Positions 18,235 to 27,112 of a stretch of 64,000 bases of DNA are shown here, one piece after another. Under the pieces are notes generated by a model that was given only the letters and a program-made list of their open reading frames with translations, ran no database searches and was not told where the DNA came from. Positions within the stretch are counted from its first letter, which is position 1. The number at the start of each line of letters is the position of its first letter. The position numbers were made by a program, and so were the translations under genes. This DNA is from Saccharopolyspora gloriosae (GTDB taxonomy: Bacteria > Actinomycetota > Actinomycetes > Mycobacteriales > Pseudonocardiaceae). Location of the stretch: NCBI RefSeq assembly GCF_022828475.1, contig NZ_CP059557.1, positions 496,001 through 560,000 of the forward strand, in the 5' to 3' direction.

Positions 18235-19293
18235 TCAGCCTCCGATCGCGCTCATCGGGCGGGACGGCTGGGCGAACCCGTCATCGTCCATCCCGTGTCC
18301 GGCCTTCTTGGCCCACATCGTCTCCTGCCACAGCCGAGCCAGTTCGTCGTCCCCGGCGCCGTCGCGCAGCGGGGCGCGCAGATCGGTCTCGGTGGTGGAG
18401 AACAGGCAGGACCGCAGCTGCCCGTCGGCGGTGAGCCGGGTGCGGTCGCAGTCCGCGCAGAACGGCCGCGTCACCGAGCCGATCACGCCGACCGTGCCCG
18501 GGCCGCCGTCGACGAGCCAGCGCTCGGCGGGTGCCGAGCCGCGCTCGGCGACGTGCGGGGTGAGGGTGAACTCCTCGCTCAGCCGCTCCAAGATCTCGTC
18601 CGCGGTGATCATCTGGTCGCGGTCCCAGCCGTGCTGCGGGTCCAGTGGCATCTGCTCGATGAACCGCAGCTGGTACCCCTGCTCCAGGCAGAACCGCAGC
18701 AGGTCACCGGCTTCGTCGTCGTTCACGCCGCGCAGCAGCACCGCGTTCACCTTGACCGGTTCCAGGCCGGTCGCCTTCGCCGCGGCGAGTCCGTCGAGCA
18801 CGTCGTCGAAACGGTCCCGGCGGGTCAGCTGGTGGAAGGTGTCGGCGCGCAGCGTGTCCAGCGAGACGTTGACCCGGTCCAGTCCGGCCTCGACCAGCGC
18901 GTCGGCGTGCCTGCGCAGGTTGATTCCGTTGGTGGTCAACGAAGTTCTCGGATTCCCGGTCAGTGCGCTGGTGGCGCCGATGACGTCCACCAGGTCCTGG
19001 CGCAGCAGCGGTTCGCCGCCGGTGAACCGCACGTTGGTGACTCCGAGGGTCTCCACGGCGATCCGGATCAGCCGGTTCATTTCCTCGGTGTTGAGCATTT
19101 CCTGGCGTTTCAGCCACGGCAGGCCCTCTGCGGGCATGCAGTAGGTGCAGCGCAGATTGCACTTGTCGATCAACGAAACGCGAAGGTCGGTGGCCACACG
19201 GCCGAATCGGTCGACCAGTGCCGGGGTGTCCGGACGAGTCGATGTGTCGGTCGTGGGGCGCACGGCCGGGATGCCCAGGTCCACTGCGGTCAC
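18235..19293 (-). CDS. moaA: GTP 3',8-cyclase MoaA
   Basis: Radical SAM enzyme for the first step of molybdenum cofactor synthesis. Length 352 aa. The N-terminal 4Fe-4S site is KCNLRCTYC (CxxxCxxC), followed by RFTGGEPLLR for SAM binding. The second cluster is formed by CADCDRTRL and the later SCLF cysteine. The C-terminus ends in Gly-Gly (MSAIGG), needed for activity in this family. It heads the moaA-moaD unit and is divergent from the mop-type regulator at 19465, with shared control likely. Confidence 0.96.
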   Translation of the reverse strand: MTAVDLGIPAVRPTTDTSTRPDTPALVDRFGRVATDLRVSLIDKCNLRCTYCMPAEGLPWLKRQEMLNTEEMNRLIRIAVETLGVTNVRFTGGEPLLRQDLVDVIGATSALTGNPRTSLTTNGINLRRHADALVEAGLDRVNVSLDTLRADTFHQLTRRDRFDDVLDGLAAAKATGLEPVKVNAVLLRGVNDDEAGDLLRFCLEQGYQLRFIEQMPLDPQHGWDRDQMITADEILERLSEEFTLTPHVAERGSAPAERWLVDGGPGTVGVIGSVTRPFCADCDRTRLTADGQLRSCLFSTTETDLRAPLRDGAGDDELARLWQETMWAKKAGHGMDDDGFAQPSRPMSAIGG

Positions 19294-19394
19294 TCTTCGA
19301 GCGTAACCCCGCCCGGAGGGGTATTTCGATCGTCGTGCGGGCTTTATCGTGCTGCCGCGGCGGATTCCTCACCAGCGGAAATCCACAGCGGACG

Positions 19395-19437
19395 GGACTC
19401 GAGTCCGCATCCGCGTGTTCGATGACACTGTCTCATC
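19395..19437. promoter_or_regulatory. Candidate molybdate-responsive operators between moaA and the mop regulator
   Basis: GGACTCGAGTCC (19395-19406) is a perfect 12-bp palindrome. GATGACACTGTCTCATC (19421-19437) is a second dyad, overlapping the position expected for the -35 element of the downstream gene, whose -10 is probably TAATCT (19452-19457). Binding by the Mop regulator is inference. Confidence 0.4.
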
Positions 19438-19464
19438 CGCAGTTGCGGCAGTAATCTCTCGGCT

Positions 19465-19863
19465 GTGCCGCATTATCGGATTTCCGAAGCCGCCGGGCTG
19501 CTCGGCGTCAGCGACGACACCGTTCGCCGCTGGGCCGACGGCGGGCAGCTCCCCACCGAGCGCGACGGTTCCGGTCGCCTCGTGATCGACGGTGCCGACC
19601 TGGCCGAGTTCGCCCGTGAACAGGCGCGTGCCGTGCCCGATCCCTCCGGCGTGGGCCGCTCGGCCCGCAACCGGCTCGTCGGGCTGGTCACCGAGGTCGT
19701 CTCGGACCGGGTGATGTCCCAAGTGGAGTTGCAGTGCGGTCCGCACCGGGTGGTGTCGCTGATGAGCACCGAGGCCGTGCGGGAGCTGGGGCTGGAACCG
19801 GGAGTGCTGGCGGTGGCGGTGGTCAAGTCGACCGCCGTGGTGGTGGAAACGCCGGGAGGCTGA
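19465..19863 (+). CDS. MerR-type HTH plus TOBE/Mop domain molybdate-binding regulator
   Basis: Protein of 132 aa: an excisionase/MerR-like DNA-binding domain (residues ~3-50, YRISEAAGLLGVSDDTVRRW) joined to a TOBE (Mop) molybdate-binding domain (~66-128, RNRLVGLVTEVVSDRVMSQV to VVKSTAVVVE). It probably senses intracellular molybdate and controls the modABC genes it precedes. GTG 19465 lacks a ribosome site but lies 7 nt after a TAATCT -10 hexamer, so a leaderless mRNA is likely. It is separated from modA by 1 nt. Confidence 0.9.
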   Translation: MPHYRISEAAGLLGVSDDTVRRWADGGQLPTERDGSGRLVIDGADLAEFAREQARAVPDPSGVGRSARNRLVGLVTEVVSDRVMSQVELQCGPHRVVSLMSTEAVRELGLEPGVLAVAVVKSTAVVVETPGG

Positions 19864-19864
19864 C

Positions 19865-20629
19865 GTGATCGGATCCAGAGTTGTCGTGGCATTGGCCGGA
19901 TTCGCGCTGTTACTGGCCGGGTGCTCGGCCGGCGGCTCCGAGCAGGCGCAGGGCGAGCGGACGGTCACGGTGCTCGCCGCGGCCTCGCTCACGGAGTCCT
20001 TCGACGAGCTCGCAGGCCGATTCGAGGCGGAGAACCCGGGGGTGCGGGTGCAGCTGGACTACGCGGGCTCGTCCACGCTGGTCGAGCAGCTGACGCAGGG
20101 GCGCCGCGCCGACGTGTTCGCCTCGGCGGACACCAAGAACATGGACAAGGCGAGCAAGGCGGGCGTGACGGGCGCCGAGCCGCAGGTCTTCGCGACGAAC
20201 GAGCTGACGATCGCGGTGCCGAAGGGCAACCCGGACCACATCGCCTCGCTGGCCGACCTCAACGCGCCGGGCAGGCTCGTCGTGCAATGCGCGCCGCAGG
20301 TCCCGTGCGGTTCGGCGGCGCAGACCGTGGAACAGGCGGCGGGCCTGCGGATCAACGCGGCCAGCGAGGAGAACGACGTGAAGTCGGTGCTGCGCAAGGT
20401 GACCGCGGGCGAGGCCGACGCGGGCCTCGTCTACGTGACGGACGCGAAGGCCGCCGCCGACCAGGTGCAGAGCGTGGAGTTCCCGGAGTCCCAGCGGGCG
20501 ATCAACGACTATCCGATCGTGTCGCTCAAGGACGCCCCGGAACCGGAGCTGGGCGCGCGGTTCCTGGACTACGTGCGCGGCCCGGTCGGGAAGGAAGTGC
20601 TCACGGCGCACGGTTTCGGCGCCGAATGA
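19865..20629 (+). CDS. modA: Molybdate ABC transporter substrate-binding lipoprotein ModA
   Basis: Captures molybdate (or tungstate) outside the membrane and delivers it to ModBC. Length 254 aa. A lipoprotein signal ends in LLAGC (residues ~16-20). The mature protein follows the family pattern: VTVLAAASLTESFDEL, YAGSSTLVEQ, GRRADVFASAD, and SEENDVKSVLRKVTAGEADAGLVYVTDA. The stop overlaps the modB start (ATGA). Confidence 0.96.
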   Translation: MIGSRVVVALAGFALLLAGCSAGGSEQAQGERTVTVLAAASLTESFDELAGRFEAENPGVRVQLDYAGSSTLVEQLTQGRRADVFASADTKNMDKASKAGVTGAEPQVFATNELTIAVPKGNPDHIASLADLNAPGRLVVQCAPQVPCGSAAQTVEQAAGLRINAASEENDVKSVLRKVTAGEADAGLVYVTDAKAAADQVQSVEFPESQRAINDYPIVSLKDAPEPELGARFLDYVRGPVGKEVLTAHGFGAE

Positions 20630-21435
20630 GGCCGAACCGGATGCGGCGCGCGCCCTCGGTGGGCATGCCGGGTGTGCTGTGGGTGCCCGCGGCGCTCGCA
20701 CTGGCGTTGATCGTGCTGCCGGTGCTGGGCCTGCTCACCCGCGTCGATCCGGCGCGGCTGCCCGCGTTGCTGACGAGTTCGGCGGCCGTGGACGCGCTGG
20801 ACCTGTCGGTGCGCACCTCGCTGGTGGCGACCGTGTTGTCGTTGGTGTTCGGCGGGCCGCTGGCGGTGGTGCTGGCGCGGGCGCGGCTGCGCGGAGTGCG
20901 GGTGCTGCGGGCGGTGGTGCTGCTGCCGCTGGTGCTGCCGCCGGTCGTGGGCGGGCTGGCGTTGCTGTACCTGCTGGGCCGGACCGGTCCGCTGGGTGGG
21001 CTGTTGGACGACGCCGGGCTCCGGCTGCCTTACACGACGGCGGCGGTGGTGCTGGCGCAGACGTTCGTGGCGATGCCGTTCCTGGTGGTGGGGCTGGAGG
21101 GCGCGCTGCGTTCGGCCGACGCCCGTTACGAGCAGGTGGCGGCGACGCTCGGTGCCGGGCCGTGGTTGACGTTCCGGCGGGTCACGTTGCCGATGCTGCT
21201 GCCCGCGCTGGGCTCGAGCGTGGTGCTCACTTTCGCCCGCGCGCTGGGCGAGTTCGGCGCGACGATCACGTTCGCGGGCAGCCTGCAGGGCACCACGCGC
21301 ACGTTGCCGTTGGCCATCTACACCACCGCTCAGTCCGACGTGGACGCCGCGGTGGCGATGTCGTTGCTGCTGGTGGTGCTGGCTCTGCTGGTGATCGGCT
21401 TGGCGGGCACGAAGGCAGTGGAGGGACGCGCGTGA
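20626..21435 (+). CDS. modB: Molybdate ABC transporter permease ModB
   Basis: Inner-membrane permease of 269 aa with five or six hydrophobic helices. The EAA loop binding the ATPase is visible as VAATLGAGPWLTFRRVTLP. It starts at ATG 20626, overlapping the modA stop by 4 nt, and its stop overlaps the modC GTG, so the three transporter genes are translationally coupled. Confidence 0.95.
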   Translation: MRPNRMRRAPSVGMPGVLWVPAALALALIVLPVLGLLTRVDPARLPALLTSSAAVDALDLSVRTSLVATVLSLVFGGPLAVVLARARLRGVRVLRAVVLLPLVLPPVVGGLALLYLLGRTGPLGGLLDDAGLRLPYTTAAVVLAQTFVAMPFLVVGLEGALRSADARYEQVAATLGAGPWLTFRRVTLPMLLPALGSSVVLTFARALGEFGATITFAGSLQGTTRTLPLAIYTTAQSDVDAAVAMSLLLVVLALLVIGLAGTKAVEGRA

Positions 21436-22529
21436 CCGGTCTGCACGCCCGAATCGAGTTCGCCCGCCCCGAGTTCACCCTTCGCGCCGAGCTGGCCGTG
21501 GCGCCGGGGGAGGTGCTGGCGGTGCTCGGCCCCAACGGGGCGGGCAAGTCGACGCTGCTGTCGGTGCTGTCGGGGCTGCTCGTTCCGGATCGCGGCCGGG
21601 TGGCTCTGGGCGAGCACGTCTGGTGCGACGCGGAGCGTGCGCGGCAGGTGCCGACGCACCGGCGGGGTGTCGGCCTGCTGGCGCAGAGCGCGTTGTTGTT
21701 CCCCCGCATGTCGGTGCTGGAGAACGTGGCTTTCGGCCCCCGGGCCGCCGGTGTCGGCAAGTCCGAGGCGCGGGAGACGGCTCGGCGCTGGCTGGCCGAA
21801 GTGGACGCCGCCGAGTTCACCGACCGCCGCCCGGCGCAGCTGTCCGGCGGCCAGGCGCAGCGCGTCGCGCTCGCTCGCGCGCTGGCGGCCTCCCCGAGCC
21901 TGCTGCTGCTGGACGAACCGCTGGCCGCGCTGGACGTGGACTCCGCGCCCGCCGTCCGCGGCCTGCTGCACCGGGTGCTCAAGCAGCAGCGGCAGCCGAC
22001 GGTGCTGGTCACCCACGACGTGCTTGATGCCGTGGTGCTGGCCGATCGGGTCGCGGTGCTGGTGGACGGGCGGATCATCGAGCAGGGACCGACGCGACGG
22101 GTGCTGACCCGGCCGGAGGCGGCGTTCACGGCCCGCATCGCCGGGCTCAACCTGCTCACCGGTGCCGCCGCCGACGGCGGGCTCGTGTTCGGCGACATCC
22201 CGGTCACCGGCCGCGCCGAGGAAGATTCGGAACCGGGGGAGCAGGCCGCGGCGGTGTTCTCGCCGTCGGCGGTCGCGGTGCACCGGGAACGTCCGCACGC
22301 CAGCCCGCGCAACGCCGTGCCGGTGCGGATCAACGCGCTGGAGCCGCGTGGTGACGTGGTGCGGTTGCGCGCTGAGACGCGCTCGCCGGAGGCGGTGGTG
22401 CTGGCGGCCGACGTGACCCCGGCGGCCGTCGCCGACCTGGGGTTGAGCGTCGGTGACGACGTATTTTTCGTGGTTAAGGCCGCCGAAGTAGCCATTCACC
22501 CGGTGTCGGGAGGATCATCTGGGGCGTGA
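21432..22529 (+). CDS. modC: Molybdate ABC transporter ATP-binding protein ModC
   Basis: ATPase of 365 aa driving molybdate import. Walker A GPNGAGKST, signature LSGGQAQRVALARAL, Walker B LLLLDEPLAALD and H-loop THD are all present. The C-terminal ~100 residues are a TOBE-type molybdate-binding domain (NAVPVRINALEPRGDVVRL onwards), as is normal for ModC. The GTG start overlaps modB, and the HAD gene begins within its last codons (GTGA at 22526). Confidence 0.96.
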   Translation: MTGLHARIEFARPEFTLRAELAVAPGEVLAVLGPNGAGKSTLLSVLSGLLVPDRGRVALGEHVWCDAERARQVPTHRRGVGLLAQSALLFPRMSVLENVAFGPRAAGVGKSEARETARRWLAEVDAAEFTDRRPAQLSGGQAQRVALARALAASPSLLLLDEPLAALDVDSAPAVRGLLHRVLKQQRQPTVLVTHDVLDAVVLADRVAVLVDGRIIEQGPTRRVLTRPEAAFTARIAGLNLLTGAAADGGLVFGDIPVTGRAEEDSEPGEQAAAVFSPSAVAVHRERPHASPRNAVPVRINALEPRGDVVRLRAETRSPEAVVLAADVTPAAVADLGLSVGDDVFFVVKAAEVAIHPVSGGSSGA

Positions 22530-23319
22530 CTGAGGAAGCGCCCTGGACGTACTTGATGGACATGGACGGCGTGCTGGTGCACGAGGAGCACATGGTGCCC
22601 GGAGCCGATCGGTTCCTGGCCGAGCTCCGCGAGCACGGGCTGCCGTTCATGGTGTTCACGAACAACTCGATCTTCACCCGCGTGACCTGCGGGCGCGGTT
22701 GCTGCGCACCGGCCTGGACATCCCGGAGTCGGCGATCTGGACCTCCGCGCTGGCGACGGCCCAGTTCCTGGAGAAGCAGCGTCCCGGAGGCAGTGCGCAC
22801 GTCGTCGGCGAATCCGGTTTGACGACCGCGCTGCACAACATCGGCTACGTGCTCACCGACCGCGACCCGGACTACGTGATCCTGGGCGAGACCCGCACGT
22901 ACAGCTTCGAGGCGATCACCAAGGCGATCCGGCTCGTGGAGGGCGGTGCGCGGTTCATAGCCACCAACCCGGATGAGAAGGGGCCGAGCCGGGAGGGCAC
23001 GTTGCCCGCGACGGGCGCGGTCGCCGCGCTGATCGAGCGGGTGACCGGCCGGGCGCCGTACTACGTGGGCAAGCCGAATCCGCTGATGATGCGGTCGGCG
23101 CTGCGGGCGCTGGGGTCGCATTCGGAGAACACGCTGATGATCGGCGACCGGATGGACACCGACGTGCGCTCCGGCCTGGAGTCCGGCATGCAGACGATCC
23201 TGGTGCTCACCGGGATCTCGGATGTGAACACCGCGGAGCTGTTCCCGTACCGCCCCACCAAGGTGATCAACTCCATCGCCGATCTGGTCGACCACACCGC
23301 CGACCCCTTCGGCGCCTGA
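22526..23319 (+). CDS. HAD-IIA family sugar phosphatase, NagD-like (frameshifted)
   Basis: The first frame gives motif I DMDGVLV and motif II FTNNS, then breaks at CCC 22677-22679. Adding one C restores FTPRDLRARLLRTGLDIPES and an uninterrupted 264-aa protein ending at 23319, with motif III/IV YYVGKPNPLMM and MIGDRMDTDV. HAD-IIA enzymes hydrolyse small phosphates such as p-nitrophenyl phosphate or sugar phosphates; the true substrate is unknown. The GTG start overlaps the modC stop, though a function in molybdate uptake is not obvious. The break is most likely a sequencing error. Confidence 0.88.
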
Positions 23320-23338
23320 GCACCGCACCGGAGTCAAC

Positions 23339-23531
23339 GGACCGTTCGTCCAGTGGGATTGGGCCGAACGGTCCGTTGGCTCGGGTGGGTTTGTGGGGTG
23401 AGCGGACCGTTTGTCCAGTGGGATTGGGCGAACGGTCCGTTGGCTCGGGTGGGTTTGTGGGGTGAGCGGACCGTTTGTCCAGTGGGATTGGGCGAACGGT
23501 CCGTTGGCTCGGGAGGGCCTGTGAAGCGAGC
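23339..23531. repeat. Three tandem 64-65 bp units, each carrying a hairpin
   Basis: Units start at 23339, 23404 and 23468. Each holds GGACCGTT...TCCAGTGGGATTGGG...AACGGTCC, which folds into a stem-loop, followed by a spacer TTGGCTCGGGTGGGTTTGTGG (altered in the last unit). A related single hairpin with the same loop theme is at 37484-37536. Confidence 0.85.
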
Positions 23532-23563
23532 GGCCCCTCCGCCCGGTCTCGGGCGAAGGGGCC
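23532..23563. terminator. Hairpin between the HAD and YccF genes
   Basis: GGCCCCT-C-CGCCCG and CGGGCG-A-AGGGGCC pair over 13 bp around the loop GTCT. It sits between two convergent genes and can serve both. Confidence 0.7.
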
Positions 23564-23572
23564 GCTGGTCGG

Positions 23573-23968
23573 TCAGCCTCGGGTGGGGAGGCGGTCGTCG
23601 GAGTCGATGATCGCCTTGCCCATCGGGAACAGCGACACGGGGATCAGCTTGAAGTTGGCGATGCCCAGCGGGATCCCGATGATCGTGATGCATTGCGTGA
23701 TGCCGGTGACGATGTGCCCGATCGCGAGCCACCAACCGGCCAGCAGCAGCCACAGCACGTTCCCGATCGCGGAGAACGAACCGGCCCCCGGCTCGTCGAC
23801 GAGCCGACGCCCGAACGGCCACAGCGCGAAGTTCGCCATCCGGAACGAGGCGATCCCGAACGGGATGCCGATGATCGTGATGCTCAGGACGATGCCGGCC
23901 ACGGCGTAGCCCAGGGCCAGCCACAGCCCGCCGAAGATCAACCAGATGACGTTCAGCAGCAATTGCAT
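23573..23968 (-). CDS. YccF domain membrane protein
   Basis: Inner-membrane protein of 131 aa made of two YccF repeats (LLLNVIWLIFGGLWLALGYA and NVLWLLLAGWWLAIGHIV), each followed by a short ITIIGIP(F/L)GIA helix. Four or more membrane segments are predicted. The molecular role of YccF proteins is not established. Its position after moaA/moaD genes matches Rv0870c. Confidence 0.9.
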   Translation of the reverse strand: MQLLLNVIWLIFGGLWLALGYAVAGIVLSITIIGIPFGIASFRMANFALWPFGRRLVDEPGAGSFSAIGNVLWLLLAGWWLAIGHIVTGITQCITIIGIPLGIANFKLIPVSLFPMGKAIIDSDDRLPTRG

Positions 23969-23987
23969 GCCCCGAGCTTGCCATGAT

Positions 23988-24058
23988 CATCCGGCGGGTT
24001 GTTCAGGTGCCGCCCCTGAGCTCTCCCCCAGGCGCCCCTGAGGGCTTCGCGCCGGATG
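23988..24058. terminator. Inverted repeat between YccF and PhzF genes
   Basis: CATCCGGCG (23988-23996) and CGCCGGATG (24050-24058) can close a stem directly after the phzF-like stop. The loop holds the near-duplicate segments CAGGTGCCGCCCCTGAG and CAGGCGCCCCTGAGGG. It is probably a terminator of the minus-strand PhzF gene. Confidence 0.45.
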
Positions 24059-24059
24059 T

Positions 24060-24839
24060 TCAGACGCGGAGGTCGCCTTCGAGGATGGTGACGGCCCGGC
24101 CGCGCAGTCCGACCCGCTCACCGCGCGGGGTCGCGCGGACGAGCCCGCCGCGTGCCGAGACCTGTTCGCCGACGAGTTCCGCACCGGACTCCCGCCCCAG
24201 CTCAGCCGCCCAGTACGGGGCCAGCTTGCAGTGCGCGGAGCCGGTCACCGGGTCCTCCGGGATGCCGGAGGCGGGCGCGAAGAACCTGCTCACGAAGTCC
24301 ACCCCGTCCCGATCGCCTTCGGCGGTGACGATCACGCCCCGCCGGTCCCAGCGGCCGATGAGCTCCAGGTCCGGTTCGAGCTCGCGCACTTCGGCGGCGG
24401 TGGCGACTCGCACGAGCAGGTCGTCCGAGGTCGTCAGCACCGCTTCGACGGTCACGCCGGGCAGTGCCGCCGCCAGGTCGGCGGGGGCCTCCGCCGGGCT
24501 GGGCGTGTTCGCCGGGAAGTCCATCCCGATCCAGCCGTCCCCGGCGTCGGTGCAGGTCAGCTCGCCGCTTCGGGTGCTGAACCGCTGGTCGCCGCCGAGC
24601 GCGTGCGCGGTCGCGAGCGTGGCGTGCCCGCACAGGTCGACTTCGGTGGTGGGGGTGAACCAGCGCAGCGGTTTCGGTTCGGTGCCGTCGAGGACCACGA
24701 ACGCCGTTTCGGCGTGCTTCATCTCGGCGGCCACCGATCGCATCCACGCCTCGGAGGCGGGGGCGTCGAGCAGCACGACGCCTGCCGGGTTGCCGCTGAA
24801 GGGGGTTTCGGTGAAGGAATCCACGACGAAGATGCGCAC
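24060..24839 (-). CDS. PhzF-family isomerase/epimerase-like protein
   Basis: Protein of 259 aa of the PhzF fold (two diaminopimelate-epimerase-like halves). Signature segments are FVVDSFTETPFSGNPAGVVL, MKHAETAFVV, WFTPTTEVDLCGHATLATAHAL and VTGSAHCKLAPYWA. The conserved Glu in MKHAETAF is the usual acid/base. No phenazine genes are near, so this is a stand-alone family member with unknown substrate. Start codon is GTG 24839. Confidence 0.9.
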   Translation of the reverse strand: MRIFVVDSFTETPFSGNPAGVVLLDAPASEAWMRSVAAEMKHAETAFVVLDGTEPKPLRWFTPTTEVDLCGHATLATAHALGGDQRFSTRSGELTCTDAGDGWIGMDFPANTPSPAEAPADLAAALPGVTVEAVLTTSDDLLVRVATAAEVRELEPDLELIGRWDRRGVIVTAEGDRDGVDFVSRFFAPASGIPEDPVTGSAHCKLAPYWAAELGRESGAELVGEQVSARGGLVRATPRGERVGLRGRAVTILEGDLRV

Positions 24840-24905
24840 CCGGGCAGCCTACGGCGGCTCAGGGCAGGGCGAGGAGGCTGACTGACGATCGCCGTCCCGA
24901 CTCCG

Positions 24906-25163
24906 GTGGAGATCCGGCGCCGGCGGCCGGAACCCGGCGAGGAGTACCCCAGCCACCCCCATCAGGCCGGAGTCGTGGAGACGATCAGTGTCATCTCGGG
25001 GCGGCTGGTCCTGGTCGTCGACGGCACCGAGCACGTCGTCGAGGCCGGAGGGACCGCTAGCTTCGCCGGGGACGCCGCGCACGCTTACCGCGGTTCCGGC
25101 CAGGAGATCCGCGAGCTGATCATGACCGTGCAGCTGCCGCCGGGCGGCCCCGCCGCCGGCTGA
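24906..25163 (+). CDS. Stand-alone cupin domain protein (resembles the C-terminal half of XRE-cupin regulators)
   Basis: Protein of 85 aa forming a single cupin: EIRRRRPEPGEEYPSHPHQAG, VVETISVISGRLVLVVDG and AGDAAHAYRG. The sequence matches the ligand-binding half of XRE-cupin regulators, but no helix-turn-helix precedes it: the frame is closed by TGA at 24879. The start is GTG 24906 without a clear ribosome site. It may be a decayed regulator remnant or a genuine mini-cupin. Confidence 0.6.
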   Translation: MEIRRRRPEPGEEYPSHPHQAGVVETISVISGRLVLVVDGTEHVVEAGGTASFAGDAAHAYRGSGQEIRELIMTVQLPPGGPAAG

Positions 25164-25269
25164 CCCGAGCGACCCCGCGGCGTCTCGCCAGGTCGGCTCG
25201 ATCCCTCGATTTTCCGCCGTTCGTGGGTGAGCATGAGTGACCTGCACCATGCGGATCGGGGAGGTCACT

Positions 25270-26909
25270 GTGGACACCACCGGAACAGCGGAACCCAGCT
25301 ACGACTCCGGCATCTCCGAAGTGCCGCTGCTCGGCGACACCATCGGCGGCAACCTGGACCGCACCGCCGCCCGGGTGCCCGGGCGCGATGCGCTGGTCGA
25401 GCACACGAGCGGCCGCCGCTGGACCTACGCCGAGTTCGTCGCCGACGTGGACGCGCTGGCCATCGGTCTGCTCGAAGGGGGCATCGGCAAGGGCGACCGG
25501 GTGGGCGTGTGGTCGCCGAACCGCGCGGAGTGGACGCTCACCCAGTACGCGACGGCGAAGATCGGCGCGATCCTGGTCAACATCAACCCGTCCTACCGGC
25601 TGCACGAGCTGGAGTTCGTGCTCAATCAGGCCGGGGTGCGGATGTTGGTGTCGGCGCAGCGGTTCAAGACCTCCGAGTACACCGCGATGATCGAACAGGT
25701 GCGGCCGAGCTGTCCCGGCCTGGAGCAGGTCGTGTTGTTCGACGACTCCACCTGGGACTCGTTGTTCGAGCGGGGCCGGGCGGGTGATCCGGCGCGGCTG
25801 GCGACGGCGGGGGCCGAGCTCGGCGCCGACGATCCGATCAACATCCAGTACACCTCGGGCACCACCGGGTTCCCGAAGGGCGCGACGCTGTCGCACCACA
25901 ACATCCTCAACAACGGGTTCTTCGTCGGCGAGCTCTGCGGCTACTCGGAAGTCGATCGGGTCGCCGTCGTGCCGCCCTTCTACCACTGCTTCGGGATGGT
26001 GATGGGCAACTTGGCCTGCACCAGCCACGGCGCGGCGATGATCATTCCGTCCGAGGGGTTCGACGCCGGAACGGCCTTGGCGGCGGTCGCGGCCGAGCGC
26101 TGCACCTCGCTGTACGGGGTGCCGACGATGTTCATCGCCGAACTCGACCACCCGGACTTCGCGAGCTTCGACCTGAGTTCGCTGCGCACCGGCATCATGG
26201 CCGGTTCACCCTGCCCCGCCGAGGTGATGAAGCAGGTCATCGACCGGATGGGCATGAGCGAGGTGTCCATCTGCTACGGCATGACCGAGACCAGCCCCGT
26301 GTCGACCCAGACCCGCGCGGACGACTCCCTGGACCGCCGCGTCTCCACCGTCGGACGGGTCGGCCCGCACCTGGAGGTGAAGGTCATCGACCCGGTCACC
26401 GGGCTCACGGTGCCGCGCGGGGAGGCGGGGGAGCTGTGCACGCGCGGGTATTCGGTGATGCTGGGCTACTGGGAGCAGGCGGACAAGACCGCCGAGGTCA
26501 TCGACAGCGCCCGCTGGATGCACACGGGCGATCTGGCGGTGATGGACTCCGCCGGGTACGTCAGCATCACCGGGCGCATCAAGGACATGGTGATCCGCGG
26601 CGGTGAGAACGTGTATCCGCGGGAGATCGAGGAGTTCCTCTACACCCATCCCGACATCGTGGACGCCCAGGTCATCGGCGTCCCCGACAAGCGCTTCGGG
26701 AGGAGCTGATGGTGTGGGCGCGGCTGCGCGCCGGAGCCCCGGAACTCACCGCCGAAGCACTGCGCGAGTTCTGCACCGGCAAGCTCGCGCACTACAAGAT
26801 TCCGCGCTACGTCCACGTCGTCGACGACTTCCCGATGACCGTCACCGGCAAGATCCGCAAGGTCGAAATGCGCCAACAGGCAAAGACCCTGCTCGATCTG
26901 GACGACTGA
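25270..26909 (+). CDS. Acyl-CoA synthetase (AMP-dependent, fatty-acid--CoA ligase; frameshifted)
   Basis: Activates a carboxylic acid, probably a fatty acid, to its CoA ester through an acyl-adenylate. Visible motifs: P-loop [26 protein letters not shown], and [19 protein letters not shown]. The frame breaks at GGG 26698-26700 after [10 protein letters not shown]; one extra G restores [12 protein letters not shown] and the end [15 protein letters not shown] with the catalytic Lys. The repaired length is 546 aa, normal for the family. GTG 25270 is preferred because GGGGAGG lies 6 nt upstream. Likely a sequencing error, not decay. Confidence 0.9.
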
Positions 26910-27060
26910 ACCCGTGTGGACGATCTGTCCCCACCCTTGACCGCACCCCGTTCAGGTGTGGAGCGCCCACGCGATTCCGCGAGAGATCGCACGGAGCGAT
27001 TCGCCGTCGAGTCGGCATCATCGCTGCTCGGCAAGGGTTTTAGCGGCTGTGGACAAGTTC

Positions 27061-27096
27061 GTGGCCCTGCAATCTCGCGAGAGATTGCAGGGCCAC
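27061..27096. terminator. Bidirectional terminator between acyl-CoA ligase and R2lox
   Basis: GTGGCCCTGCAATCTC and GAGATTGCAGGGCCAC form a perfect 16-bp stem with the loop GCGA. It lies between two convergent genes, 16 nt from the R2lox stop. Confidence 0.85.
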
Positions 27097-27112
27097 GGGT
27101 GGCTCGTTCGGG

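Noticed and set aside
23339-23531. CRISPR array
   Set aside because: The units are 64-65 bp with identical spacer parts, so this is a plain tandem repeat and no cas genes are near.
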